Positions 10,308 through 22,203 are shown, numbered from the stretch's first letter. The stretch is DNA of 64,000 nucleotides from Siphonodentalium dalli (GCA_032622095.1 CP136066.1:153103152-153167151); one strand, 5' to 3'. The notes: a model not told the origin generated them from the letters alone. Translations and numbers: made by a program.

Positions 10308-13005
10308 TCATGCAAAGAGTAAAATCCAAGATGGCTGCTGGCGGCCATGTTTTTTGGCCGAATAACCCCAAAAGGACTCGTTCCCATCTACATGTCATTG
10401 TTAACATCCGTGACAAATTTCATGAAGATCCGACCAAAGCTATGACCTGTAGCCCGCGCCAAAGGATTTAGTCATGCAAAGAGTAAAATCCAAGATGGCT
10501 GCTGGTGGCCATTTTTTTTGGCTGGCCGAACGACCCCAAAATGACTCATGAAGAACCGACCAAAGCTACGACCTGTAGACCACGCCAAAGGATTTAGTCA
10601 TGCAAAGAGTAAAATCCAAGATGGCTGCTGACGGCCATGTTTTTTGGCCGAACGACCCCAGAATGACTCGTTCCAATCTACATGTCAATATTAACATCCA
10701 TGACAAATTTCATGATGATCAGACAAGCAGTACAACCTGTAGCACGCGCCAATGGATTGAATTTTGAAATCCAAGATGGCCGCCAGTGGCCATGTTTTTT
10801 GACCGAATAACCCCAAGACAACTTGTTCCCATCTACATGTCATTATAAAACATTCCTGACAAATTTCATAAAGATTCTGACCAAAGCTACGACCTGTAGC
10901 CCGCGCCAAAGGGAGTCATGCAAAGAGTAAAATCCAAGATGGCTGCTGGCGGCCATGTTTTTTGGCCGAATGACCCCAAAATGACTCGTTCCCATCAACA
11001 TGTCATTGTTAACATCCATGACAAATTTCATGAAGATCTGACCAAAGCCACGACCTGTAGCCCACGCCAAAGGATTTAGTCATGCAAAGAGTAAAATCCA
11101 AGATGGCTGCTGGCGGCCATGTTTTTTGGCCGAACGACCCCAGAATGACTCGTTCCCATCTACATGTCAATATTAACATCCATGCAAAATTTCATCATGA
11201 TCAGACAAGCAGTACAACCTGTAGCCAGCGCCAATGGATTGAATTTTTAAATCCAAGATGGCCGCTGGCAGCCATGTTTTTATGCCAAATGACCCAAAAA
11301 TGACTCGTTCCCATCTACATGTCAATGTCAACATTCCTGACAAATTTCATAAAGATCATACCAAAGGTACGACCTGTAGCCCGCGCCAAAGAATTTAGTC
11401 ATGCAAAGAGTAAATTCCAAGATGGCTGCTGGCGGCCATGTTTTTTGGCCGAATGACCCCAAAACGACTCGTTTCCATCTACATGTCATTGTTAACATCC
11501 ATGACAAACTTCATGAAGATCTGACCAAAGCTACGACTTGTAACCCGCGCCAAAGGATTTAGTCATGCAAAGAGTAAAATACAAGTTGGCTGCTGACGGC
11601 CATGTTTTTTGGCCGAACGACCCCAGAATCACTCGTTCCCATCTACATGTCAATATTAACATCCATGACAAATTTCATGATGATCAGACAAGTAGTACAA
11701 CCTGTAGCCCGTGCCAATGGATTGAATTTTGAAATCCAAGATGGCCACCAGCGGCCATGTTTTTTGGCCGAATAACCCCAAAATGACTCGTTCCCATCTA
11801 CATGTCAATGTCAACATTCATGACAAATTTCATAAAGATCAGACAAACGGTACGATCTGTAGCCTGCGCCAAAGAATTTACTCATGCAAACAGTAAATTC
11901 CAAGATGGCTGCTGGCGGCCATGTTTTTTGGCCGAATGACCCCAGAATGACTCGTTCCCATCTACATGTCAATATTAACATCCATGACAAATTTCATGAT
12001 GATCAGACGAACAGTACGACCTGTAGACCGCGCCAATGGATTGAATTTTGAAATCCAAGATGGCCACCAGCGGCCATGTTTTTTTTGGCCGAATAACCCC
12101 AAAATGACTCGTTCCAATCTACATGTCAATGTCAACATTCATGACAAATTTCATAAAGATCAGACAAACGGTACGACCTGTAGTCTGCGCCAAAGAATTT
12201 AGTCATGCAAAGAGTAAATTCCATGATGGCTGCTGGCGGCCATGTTTTTTGGCCGAATGACCCCAAAACGACTCGTTCCCCATCTACATGTCATTGTTAA
12301 CATCCATGACAAATTTCATGAAGATCTGACCAAAGCTACGACTTGTAGCCCGCGCCAAAGGATTTAGTTATGCAAAGAGTAAAATCCAAGATGGCTGCTG
12401 ACGGCCATGTTTTTTGGCCAAACGACCCCAGAATGACTCGTTCCCATCTACATGTCAATATTAACATCCATGACTAATTTCATGATGATCAGACGAACAG
12501 TACGACCTGTTGCCCGCGCCAATGGATTGAATTTTGAAATCCAAGATGGCCACCAGCGGCCATGTTTTTTGGCCGAATGACCCCAAAATGACTCGTTCCC
12601 ATCTACATGTCAATGTCAACATTCATGACAAATTTCATAATGATCAGACAAACGGTACGACCTGTAGCCTGCGCCAAAGAATTTAGTCATGCAAAGAGTA
12701 AATTCCAAGATGGCTGCTGGCGGCCATGTTTTTTGGCCGAATGACCCCAGAATGACTCGTTCCCATCTACATGTCAATATTAACATCCATGACAAATTTC
12801 ATGATGATCAGACGAACAGTACGACCTGTAGACCGCGCCAATGGATTGAATTTTGAAATCCAAGATGGCCACCAGCGGCCATGTTTTTTTTTGGCCAAAT
12901 AACCCCAAAATGACTCGTTCCCATCTACATGTCAATGTCAACATTCATGACAAATTTCATAAAGATCAGACCAAAGGTACGACCTGTAGCCCGCGCCGAA
13001 GGAAA
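10308..13005. repeat. ~160-bp satellite array with A1-A2-B higher-order structure
   Basis: Seventeen units can be counted by the anchor CCAAGATGGC (first near 10329, last near 12861), mostly 153-167 bp apart. Three unit types are seen. A1 has GTCATGCAAAGAG and later CATTGTTAACATCC. A2 has the same start but CAATATTAACATCC. B has ATTGAATTTTGAAATCC and CAATGTCAACATTC. They run in trimers A1-A2-B, with A2-B dimers near 11902-12060 and 12707-12861. The array ends in an AC/CGGA microsatellite, the arrangement of pearl-type mobile elements. ORFs across it are products of the period and are not genes. Confidence 0.9.
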
Positions 13006-13009
13006 TTGT

Positions 13010-13045
13010 TGACGGACACACACACACACACGGACGACGGACACC
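13010..13045. repeat. GACGGACACACAC microsatellite ending the array
   Basis: (AC)n flanked on both sides by GGAC/CGGAC steps lies directly after the last satellite unit. It is followed by CCATGGCAATAGCTCA, a plausible right end of the element. Confidence 0.8.
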
Positions 13046-13189
13046 AAACCATGGCAATAGCTCAAACTTACAAAGTAAGTCGAGCTAATAAAAGGCTGCT
13101 AGCCCATATGTCCCACGAATATGGTGGCTTTATTTGACTGGTGGCTTTTATTTTATAAATAAAAAATTATCATGTATTCTCAAATTATA

Positions 13190-13490
13190 AGTCATCATGC
13201 AAAATTCATCGGACGATTCGAACTGGGACCAGATTCTCAAATTATAAGTCAACAAGGACCTTAATTGCGGTAAAAATGGGCTTGACCTGTATTTTCATAT
13301 GAGTTATCCATATACCAAATTCTAAAACAAACAGTTAACTAAAGCTATCACACGGAAACCAAAATAATCATCAAATTATAATTCAACAGTGAAAATAGGC
13401 GGACGGAACCCAAATTTGAACTTGCTCTGTATTGTCATGAGTATAATCCATATACCAAATATGAAAACAACCAGATAACTGGAAACCATT
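13190..13490. repeat. Degenerate tandem pair, ~143-bp period
   Basis: 'TCCATATACCAAAT' preceded by 'CTGTATT' occurs near 13289-13320 and again near 13428-13461, with related sequence around each. It resembles the tandem cores of the other Helentron-like elements but is diverged. Confidence 0.5.
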
Positions 13491-13499
13491 TGGCACAGA

Positions 13500-14089
13500 C
13501 GCACACCCCTGATTTCTATAGTCCCCCCAAATGTGTTTTTTTTGGGGGGGCACAACTATGGAAAATATTATCTGCATTATTTTTTCAATGTTATTAAGTC
13601 AGAATATCAAAATGTTCTCAGTCTTTGAACTGGTGGAATATGATATCTGCAGGCGTAGCCAGAGTAGAGATTCATAGCATGATTTTTCATTAGGTTGCGT
13701 TGTGATGGCATGTTCCATTGTCTTTGATATATGGGTGCATTGAGTTATAAGACCGAGATTCAAATAATAGTTGATATGTGCGACATTGAAATAAATGCAA
13801 TTTTGTAGAGAAATTGATCTGTTATAGGTGAGTTCAACAGTATTGCCTAATCTATCAAATCCCAACATCGAAATCTTTATTGCAACAAATACAAGTCATA
13901 TTCCCTCCACTTGAAAGACTACGTTGCCATCTTAGATCGATTAAAAAAACCTTTATGGAAACATATAAGTTATGTGTATTGCCTTGTAATGGGTTGAAAA
14001 CAGTGTCCCTCTGTTGGGTGCGTTAACAGATACAACATAGTTGATGCATCGCATCCATCTGAACGCCTTACTGTTAGTAGTATTGCCTA
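13500..14089. other. No gene recognised
   Basis: Minus-strand ORFs of 64-89 codons are present but carry no recognisable domain. No repeated element was identified apart from short homopolymers near 13536-13550. Confidence 0.4.
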
Positions 14090-14270
14090 CAGTTATGCTC
14101 TAAATAATTGACTCCTTAACCACAACAGAATTAATGGTAATTTTTCAGGATTTAGTTGGAAATATGGCTTGTTGCCATTCATCGGAAAGCTCTGAGATTT
14201 CTGACTAAATCCTGAAAAATTAGCCATAATTCTGCTGTGGTTAAGGAGTCGATAATTTAGGGCACTACTG
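14090..14270. mobile_element. Foldback MITE family A, copy 5
   Basis: Both arms are present with a shortened centre. The left terminus is mutated (CAGTTATGCTC). Confidence 0.85.
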
Positions 14271-14399
14271 TATATTCCAACATAACAGGCAGGCAATTTG
14301 AACTCATAGATGATTTGGGTATGGCACAGTTTATTGGTGATACTAATGAAGTACATTTAGAACAATCTACATGCATAAAAGCCTATTTAGACAAAGGTG

Positions 14400-14612
14400 T
14401 AGTAATGCCCTAATTAATCGACTGCTTGACCACAGCAGAATTATGGGTAACTTTTCAGGATTTAGTCGGAAATATGGCTTGTTGCCATTCATCAGAAAGC
14501 TCTCGGGGATAGCTTTCCGATGAATGGCAACAAGCCATATTTCCAACTAAATCCTGAAAAGTTACCCATAATTCTGCTGTGGTCAAGCAGTCGATTAATT
14601 AGGGCATTACTG
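14400..14612. mobile_element. Foldback MITE family A, copy 6, with co-varying arms
   Basis: Full-length 213-bp palindrome. It carries private changes present in both arms: ATTAATCGACTGCTTGACC on the left is matched by GGTCAAGCAGTCGATTAAT on the right, where other copies have ATAATCGACTCCTTAACC. The arms are therefore more alike within this copy than between copies. Confidence 0.9.
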
Positions 14613-14713
14613 TATATAGCCTGTCGTCCAGTCAACATTTTATTGCTTGTATTGAGGACCCTCTGACATCAGTGTGCTTCAATACATCACCACCCAACAA
14701 ATCTTGATCACAT

Positions 14714-15169
14714 GCAAGCCTGGATATAGTATGTCTGTATTGTCTGACATTTGCAGAATGATGTCCCCAGAGGGTGAATTTAGTGATGCTATCTCCCACA
14801 ACAGGCTAGCATCACCAAATTCACCCTCAGGGGACCTCATTCTGCTTAGGCTTCATCTTCTGGGAAGTATATATAGTCTCAAATTAACATCGTTTTAAGT
14901 TACTTTTTCCCTTCTGTTCAGTTTCTATATCCCCTAATTTTCAGAAGATAAAATGCATGATCAAGGTGACTATTAAATTGGTGAACAAACATCACCAACT
15001 TCAACTGGGGAACTTCAATCTTCAATGCAGGTCCCTAATAGCAATTGAGGCCTAAGCAGAATGAGGTTCCCAGAGGGTGAATTTGATGACTCTAGCCCAC
15101 CGTGTGGGATAGCATCACTAAATTCACCCTCTGGAGACCTGCAAATGTCTGACACACTGTACAGGCTGG
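14714..15169. mobile_element. Foldback element family B, copy 2
   Basis: Near full-length copy with two hairpin ends (around 14755-14850 and 15050-15160) and the central TTTCTATATCCCCTAATTTT segment. It adjoins a family C copy on the right. Confidence 0.8.
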
Positions 15170-15229
15170 ACCAGATGAAATAATACCATCCCAGTGGGTA
15201 GATGTGAGAATTTATAAAAGTCTGTAGCA

Positions 15230-15412
15230 CTTCCATGACAGGAGAATCCTGAAATTTTGCGAAAACCCTGTGCCAATGCATTCTCTTATATGTGAGAGTC
15301 TCCCATAGAGAGCCTCGCATATATAAGAGAATACATTGACCTAATAATATTTACCTCGACCTTGTAAGCCAGTGTATTCTCTCTCTATAGGGGACTCACA
15401 GAGTGATCTCCT
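15230..15412. mobile_element. Foldback family C, copy 1 (decayed)
   Basis: Contains GCATTCTCTTATAT, GAGTCTCCCATAG and the inverse ATATATAAGAGAATAC, followed by a second diverged half near 15360-15400. The terminal CATGAAAGGGTTA is not preserved on the right. Confidence 0.7.
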
Positions 15413-15429
15413 CCAGCGATGCTTCAGGC

Positions 15430-16135
15430 TATTTAATTGTAAGAATATTGGTCTGAGTATCGACGAGTATGTCCTTCACAATATCTATCAATAAAATACC
15501 CTAAAAATATTCCAAAATGTAAGTCACTGGGCCAGGAACCTACGTCATAATTTGCTCGAAAATGAAGGCTTTTCTAGAATTTTCAAAGATATCAGAAAGC
15601 TATTAGATTAATGAGCTATTCCAACAACTGATCTCAAATACGACCAAAAAAAAAGGGTGTCAAAAGATTTGTTTTTGAAGTGGTTTTCACAACATCGATA
15701 AATGGTGACTGAATCAAGTCACTTGAACACTTTTATCTTCTCAAAAGTCATATTTAAAATTGGGACAGGATTCACAACATTGGTAATATATTTCTAAGTC
15801 AATACCTGTTTTTATGGCAGGTGAACATCTCAGCTTCAGACAGTGATTTAGGCGACTTTTGTGAGCCAATTAGGAGATTTATTACCTCAGGGAAAATTGC
15901 ATGATCATAAGTGATATTGGCTCACAAGAGTACCAAAATCATGTGATCACGAGGTGGACCTTCTCCCGAAATTAAATTCATTATAAAGGAATAGGTATTA
16001 ACTAAGAAATTATTACCGTGTTATTCTTTCTCTGTCATAAAGTTCACTGTCCAATATTCAAAAAGTTCACAGGTTTCGACCTGGTGGAATATCATCTCTA
16101 CAAGTTAAGCCATGGTATGATCCAAACTATAGATA
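15430..16135. other. No gene recognised
   Basis: AT-rich, with no supported ORF and no family seen elsewhere. The phrase CCAGGAACCTACGTCA near 15533 is echoed in reverse orientation near 17695 (TGACGTAGGTTCCTGG), suggesting an old dispersed repeat. Confidence 0.4.
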
Positions 16136-16318
16136 CAGTAATGCCCTAAATAATCGACTCCTTAACACAGCAAAATTATGGGTAACTTTTCAGGATTTAG
16201 TCGGAAATATGGCTTGTTGCCATTCATCGGAAAGCTCTGTGAGAGCTTTCCGATGAATGCAACAAGCCATAATTCCGACCAAATCCTGAAAAGTTACCCA
16301 TAATACAGGGCTTTACTG
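16136..16318. mobile_element. Foldback MITE family A, copy 7 (right arm eroded)
   Basis: The left arm is complete. The right arm lost the CTGCTGTGGTTAAGGAGTC block but kept the terminal ACTG before TA. Confidence 0.85.
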
Positions 16319-16346
16319 TAGCTTTGGTTACCGCAGCTGAACGGAC

Positions 16347-16436
16347 AAGTATACACCACCTATCAACATCACATGGGAGGTAATTCAAGTATACACCACC
16401 CATCAACATCACATGGGATGATAGGAGGTAATTCAA
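16347..16436. repeat. Two-unit tandem duplication
   Basis: A 40-50-bp unit containing AAGTATACACCACC, ATCAACATCACATGGGA and GGTAATTC occurs twice in a row. The second unit has a small insertion (TGATA). Confidence 0.9.
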
Positions 16437-16999
16437 ATAGGCTTCAACGAAACTGTTTCCACCCACAAGTGCATACACAATACCCTTTCAATTAAAAAAA
16501 AAAATTCAGATTATGATGGCTTTTGATTAATAGATCGCTTTAATATCGAATTAATTAAAATGACAATTTTAATCTACAGGATATAGACCTACAAACATAT
16601 ATTCATGAGGAAATACTCCCATAAACACATTGTTCCCATGAAGCTAGTCGTTCAGTCAGAAAATCTCATGAACCACGTAGATTTGGTGACCAATTAATTA
16701 GCTTCGTAATGCAATGTATAAACAATCAAAAACAAAAACTTGTATTTTCTCTGTAGTAACTTCAGCGATAAAGGCATCAAATAACCTCATTGGGAGATAT
16801 AGACAAACTGTCATTTAGTTTATTGCTGTTCACTGAAGGCAAGGATATCAGGGCCAAGAACCTAGGTCACCAATCATGTCTCTAAGCCAAAGCGGTTTTG
16901 ATTTTAAATTTGTTTAAACCATATATAAAATTTACCTAACAGGATAAACTGGTACTTGAGCTGTGGAAATTCACGATTCAATAATCAGTAAATTTACAG

Positions 17000-17062
17000 G
17001 GATTGATTGATTGATTGATTGGGGTTTAACGTCGTTTTAGCAACAAAGCCATATCACGACGA
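17000..17062. repeat. (GATT)n plus GGTTTAACGTCGTTTT motif
   Basis: Five GATT units run into GGGGTTTAACGTCGTTTTAG and later CATATCACGACG. From memory, this combination recurs in molluscan genomes as part of a short interspersed repeat; I could not check it. Confidence 0.45.
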
Positions 17063-17205
17063 GAATTTACAGGGAAAATAGGTATCGATTGTGCTCCTTT
17101 TTTTATCTTCATAGTACACTGTATAACACACCTCAAACATTTAATAATTGTTCGTAAAATGCACATAATCACTTTCACTCGTAAGTACTATAACTCTCGC
17201 ATCCA

Positions 17206-17548
17206 GGCCTGCAAATAGTAGTGTGTGTGATTTGCAGAATGAGGTCCCCAGAGAATTTAGTGACGTTAACACGCATGGCGGACAAGCATTACCAAATTCA
17301 CCCTATGGGAACCTCATTTGGCTTAGGCCTCAACTGCTATAGGAGACCTTGGACCGGATTGAAGTTCCCCAGTTGAAGTTGGTGATGTTCACCCATTCGT
17401 CACTTCAATTATGCATTTTATCTTCTGCAAATTAGGGCATATAGATATTCCCAGAAGGGAAAAGATTCTTCCTAGAAGATGAGGCCTAAGCAGAATGAGG
17501 TCCCCTGAGGGTGAATTTGGAGTAAATGACAGACAAACTATTTCCAGG
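17206..17548. mobile_element. Foldback element family B, copy 3
   Basis: Left hairpin, central segment (TTATCTTCTGCAAATTAGGG) and right end are present. The right hairpin is truncated to one arm (GGTGAATTTGG then ATGACAGACAAACTA). Confidence 0.75.
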
Positions 17549-17899
17549 GTTACTTGCAACAAATATCTGGTTCAACCACTGTATCAGTTCCAGGTGGCAG
17601 CTATCTAAACTTCTTAAGTGTCGGTTACATTAGATTACATATGTGACGTAGGTTCCTGAACTTCTGAAGCGACTGTTTTGAGATTACATTAGTGACGTAG
17701 GTTCCTGGCCCTGGATATTAAAAGTGGAAATATAGTCATGCACTATCATTCTCTAAAAACCTAAATAAGAATATATTATGATAAATAATAGTTCTAGACA
17801 CTCAATAACTATTGAAAAATCAAGGGATTTGAATCATGTATTTGCAATCAGGTAATATAAAATATAAGCGGTGTTCAAGCAACTTGCATTGCAAAATTC

Positions 17900-18086
17900 A
17901 ACCCTTCCATGACTGGAGCTTCCTGAAATTTTGCTAGTGCATTGCATTCTCTTATATATGCGAGTCTCCCATAGGGAGCCCTGCATATATGCAAGGCTCC
18001 CTATCGAGACTCGCATGAATTAGAGAATGCACTGGCACAGGATTTTTAATGCTGCTCCAACTCAGCTCCCCTCATTAAAGGGTTAA
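17900..18086. mobile_element. Foldback family C, copy 2
   Basis: Begins CCCTTCCATGACTGGAGC and ends near ATTAAAGGGTTAA. GCATTCTCTTATATATGCG and its inverse flank a short palindrome of CCCATAGGGAGCC type. Confidence 0.75.
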
Positions 18087-18380
18087 GGTCGAACGTCTCT
18101 ATCCATGGCTGAGTTTGATTGCTTCCCCCCATCTAGTGGTAGCTATTTCTTTTGGAGATGGTGGTTCGTCCTTTATAAAACAGTTACTAATATAAAACGA
18201 ATGGCAACAAAATTGCATCACATGAGTCAATATCGGGTCCTTGTAAGGACTAAGATTGAGAATTCAACATTAAAAGGTACATGTGTGCCAGACGACAATG
18301 CATAATCGAGGTGCCAAATGGGTGCACATCAACATCTGGGAACTTAAATCTGTTTTTAGGCCTTCCATAGCAAAAGAGGC

Positions 18381-18484
18381 CATGCAGAATGAGGTGCCAG
18401 GAGGATTAATTGGGTACGCTAGCCTGATCTGCAAGGAAGCGTCACTTAATTCACCGTCTGGGGACCTCATTCTGCAAATGTCAA
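18381..18484. mobile_element. Foldback element family B, copy 4 (single hairpin end)
   Basis: GCAGAATGAGGTGCC through to GGGGACCTCATTCTGCAAATG. This is one terminal hairpin of family B without the central part. Confidence 0.7.
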
Positions 18485-18489
18485 GCACC

Positions 18490-19403
18490 ATATTCTGAGA
18501 AAAGTTATCACACCATCTTGCAGATTTAAGCATAAATTCACCATATAAAAATAATGAGGTTGAGATGTAACATCTAATGGTCTGGCTTTAGAAGCTACTG
18601 GTACACTGTACATGTTCACACTGCAGAGTCAAATAGGCCGCTCTCAGAGGAAGGACCATATCTCAGAGCTAGAATACATCTCTCTATGATAAAAATAGAT
18701 GCTGAAATTCAAACACTGATGAAGTATTCATATTTAAGACACTCTCTTTACGTCACCAATAAACTTATATTTACTGCTTGCCATATAATAATTTATATGC
18801 CAAAATTAAACACATGTCATATTAAAGCTTTGTACAATATTCAGCTGGTTTCATGATTTCACATATTTAGACAAGAGCTTTGCGTATTATGTGGTTGTCC
18901 ACATGGAATAAGTGACTCTCCAACATACTCATTGATGCAAAATTATATGGCAAAATGTATAATAAATTTATTCATCAAAGATAAAAATGTGTCGAAGGAA
19001 ATTTTCAACAAAGATAAGAATGTGTCCAAGGAATTAACATAAAGTGCAGGCTGTAATTTTGTGTAGTTGGGATACATTTACCACATTCTGTTATATCAAT
19101 GGACCAGTGTAGTAACGTAGATGAATGCTGCATGCTCTCAGTAATATTAATAACCATCTAACAGACATACAATTTAGAGTAACATAGCTAGACAATAACT
19201 ACAAATCATTTTTGGATGCTTGTTTATTTTTGGAATTAGATTAAGTTTGTAAAAAAAAATATCGACTGGACACTATAAACATTGGCTGTTAGGTCAATGA
19301 CGATTAGTTTTAATACTGCTTACTGGTTGATAATGTAATATGGCACAAGGAAAATATCACTCTACTTGGTGAACTAAAGATAGAGTATTAAATCGAATAC
19401 ATA
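18490..19403. other. No gene recognised
   Basis: AT-rich, with no ORF over 60 codons that I can support and no family shared with the rest of the window. Confidence 0.45.
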
Positions 19404-19612
19404 CAGTAGTGCCTTAAATAATCGACTCCTTAACCACAGCAGAAATACGAGTAATTTTTCAGGATTTAGTCGGAAAAATAGCTTGTTGCCATTCATCAGA
19501 AAGCTCTCAGTGAGAGCTTTCCGATGAATGTCAACAAACCATATTTCCGACTAAATCCTAAAAAATTACCCACAATTCTGCAGTGGTTAAGGAGTCAATA
19601 ATTTGGTTACTG
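19404..19612. mobile_element. Foldback MITE family A, copy 8
   Basis: Near full length. Both TA borders are kept; the right terminus has decayed (TTTGGTTACTG). Confidence 0.85.
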
Positions 19613-20040
19613 TACATCATCAGTATTCATTCTCAGCGATCATATCCATTTTTAGCATCCAGAGACATATTTCCAGTTCGGCGATTTGATTATGCATTGT
19701 GATATTTACTTGGAATAATTTATATCATACATTATAGTTCATCTTTCTATGTTCATCATTAATACATACATGCAATGCAATGAGATCATACAAATTATCA
19801 ATGACATTGGATATGCTACATGCATTCAATCTTATCCAAGCAGTTTTATTCTAATTATTTTCAATTCAAATGGAAAATACTGGTTGATAATATAATGCTG
19901 CCTGTATTTGAACAGGTTAATCGAGAAGAAAAAATACTTGTAGAGATTACTTATATAAGAAATATATGGAAAAATGCTAGACTCTATTAATTTCTTGGAA
20001 AATTGTGGGGTCTTATTTCATAAAAATGTTATTAGATTCT

Positions 20041-20176
20041 GCTTGTTGCCATTCATCGGAAAGCTCTCACTGAGAGCTTTCCGATGAATGGCAACAAGCC
20101 ATATTTCCGACTAAATCCTGAAAAATTACCCATAATTCTGCTGTTGTTGAGGAATCGATTATTTAGAGCATTACTG
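20041..20176. mobile_element. Foldback MITE family A, copy 9 (left arm truncated)
   Basis: Starts abruptly at GCTTGTTGCCATTC and retains the central palindrome and whole right arm. Confidence 0.85.
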
Positions 20177-20330
20177 TACCTTCCAGAACCTCTGCTCATG
20201 GATTCTACCATTATGCTCTCTGATTTTACAAAACTTTTGCTGACCATTTGGTAATAAATTACGGCTTCAAGATGCTGCACTGAAAGACATGTAAATGTAC
20301 CTGTAAGCTAGCGATTTCACTCAACTCATA

Positions 20331-20543
20331 CAGTAATGCCCTAAATAATCAACTCCGTAACCACAGCAGAATTATGGGTAACTTTTCATGATTTAGTCAG
20401 AAATATGGCTTGTTGCCATTCATTGGAAAGCTCTCACTGAGAGCTTTCCGATGAATGGCACCAAGCAATATTTCCAACTAAATTCTGAAAAGTTACCCAT
20501 AATTCTGCTGTGGTTAAGCAGTCTATTACTTAGGGCATTACTG
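20331..20543. mobile_element. Foldback MITE family A, copy 10
   Basis: 213 bp between TA dinucleotides. The two arms have diverged independently (CAACTCCGTAACC against GGTTAAGCAGTC). Confidence 0.88.
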
Positions 20544-21446
20544 TATATAGTTAAAATTTCCTATATAAAATAAACTCATATGCATAAGAGAAGTGATCAT
20601 TGTAAATATAAGTGTTAATTGTTAATTCATAACTTCATTAATCTTCTCATCATACCGTACTGTTTTTCTTCCTCTTACTCAATCTTGTCTTCCACTTCTC
20701 ACTGACCGCTATATGTACCCTGTTCTTTTCTGAGGAGATGGCTCTATATAAGCATGTTATGCTTGTTTCCAAATCCTCTTCCTCTCTCCAAGTCTCTATA
20801 TACATACTTGCGTCATGTTTAAAAATTATATTTTATATGGGAGGAAATAAATATTGTTTAAATCAAAACATTAGTCAAAATTTCCAATGCTAGCTTTCAG
20901 TTCAATAAAGAATTTAAATTATTAGCAATCAACAGATTGAAAGTAATAGGACAAAATTAGAAACAATACATACACATGAATGCCGTCTAACTGATTGACC
21001 TGAAAGTATATTTAATGACTATTTAGTAATTAAAATTATTAATATATGTATAAATAAGAACACAATATATGCAACAACTGAACAATAATATCTTATTCTT
21101 TACAAGCTATTTTTAATCATTACAAATCAATTAAGAAATTAATTAGCACAGAATAATTTTCCACTGACAAAATGTCTCTGAAATTAGAGAAGACATTGAA
21201 AGAAGTGACATAAAATCTTATCTCCAGTGATAAACCCATTGACGAGCCACTAATTATAATCGTGATCCATCACAGGCTGATGGTTGACAGTCTTCAGAAA
21301 TGAACTTCAGGCTATAAAAAAAGATTTGACCACTCAGTCACTCTAAATCATTCAGTCTTTTGATTTTAAGGCAAGCTGTCACCAGTTTCCCTGCAATTTT
21401 CATAGTTTACCAATTAACGCTTCGAGGCTTTAACAGGTGAGCATTG
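20544..21446. other. No gene recognised
   Basis: AT-rich. No supported ORF, exon or repeat family. Confidence 0.45.
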
Positions 21447-21700
21447 ACCCTTTCATGACGGGAGCCGGCTGGTGCAGCATTAAAGACCCTGTGCCAGTGC
21501 ATTCTCTTATATATGCGAGTCTCCCATAGGGAGCCTTGCATATATAAGAGAATACACTAGCTTACATGGTCAAGGTAAATATTGTTAGGCCAATATATTC
21601 TCTTATATATGTGAGGCTCCCTATGGGAGACTTGCATATATAAGAGAATGCATTGCACAGGGTTTTCACATTTCAAGAAGCTCCAGTCATGAAAGGGTTA
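21447..21700. mobile_element. Foldback family C, copy 3 (most complete)
   Basis: Runs from ACCCTTTCATGACGGGAGC to GCTCCAGTCATGAAAGGGTT. Each half contains its own palindrome of ATTCTCTTATATATG with CATATATAAGAGAAT around CCCATAGGGAGCC, joined by GGTCAAGGTAAATATTGTTA. It is thus a palindrome of palindromes, about 254 bp, and the reference copy for family C. Confidence 0.85.
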
Positions 21701-21763
21701 ACTATCTGTTGATATACTTAAAGGGTTAAATAATACAGCTTCTACAGGACTTTTATAAACATA

Positions 21764-21803
21764 CAGTAATGTCCTAAAGGGTCATATACTTTGGGCATTA
21801 CTG
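21764..21803. mobile_element. Foldback MITE family A, copy 14 (40-bp remnant)
   Basis: Only the two outer tips (CAGTAATGTCCTAAA and TTTGGGCATTACTG) remain, around 10 bp of filler and still between TA dinucleotides. Confidence 0.8.
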
Positions 21804-22197
21804 TACCACAAAACACAAAATATACCAGCAAAATAAATGTCCTATTTCCAGTATGACACAAATAAATCAAAATGAAAAGCTTCAATGTCTGCTAGTTTAA
21901 TTCACACAAAATGTTTCCTTTACTTGATTTCCACGAGTGTATTAGTTTCCAAGTTGGGCGGTATCGTTATTTGGAACATTCTTATGAATTTTCCTCCGAT
22001 GAATGAGCTTGTCTTTGACCAATGGTGCTTCAAAGGCAAGAAAACAAATCAAAATCGAATGACTGATACCATAGCTGGAAGTGTTCAGTGATTTTGTTTT
22101 AAAGGTACCCAAGGCACTCGCAGTTGGTAAATGTGCAAATAATATTTAAGTCTGTAAAAACATCACCACCAAGCAGAACATGGAGAAATAGAAAAAC

Positions 22198-22203
22198 TTT
22201 ATT
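22198..22203 (-). promoter_or_regulatory. Candidate polyadenylation signal AATAAA for RB1 (distal)
   Basis: TTTATT on the plus strand reads AATAAA on the RB1 strand, about 755 bp beyond the stop codon. A second candidate is at 22251-22256. AATAAA is frequent in AT-rich DNA, so this is only a candidate. Confidence 0.35.

Noticed and set aside
10691-12202. ORFs of 72-78 codons across the satellite array
   Set aside because: They recur with the repeat period on both strands and are products of the unit sequence.
10308-13005. CRISPR-like regular repeat
   Set aside because: Units are ~160 bp, contiguous without spacers, and the DNA is eukaryotic.
14758-14898. Recurring ORFs beginning MRSPEGEF or MMSPEGEF (also near 4940, 55767, 63076)
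   Set aside because: All lie in family B hairpins, so the shared peptide reflects the repeat and not a gene family.
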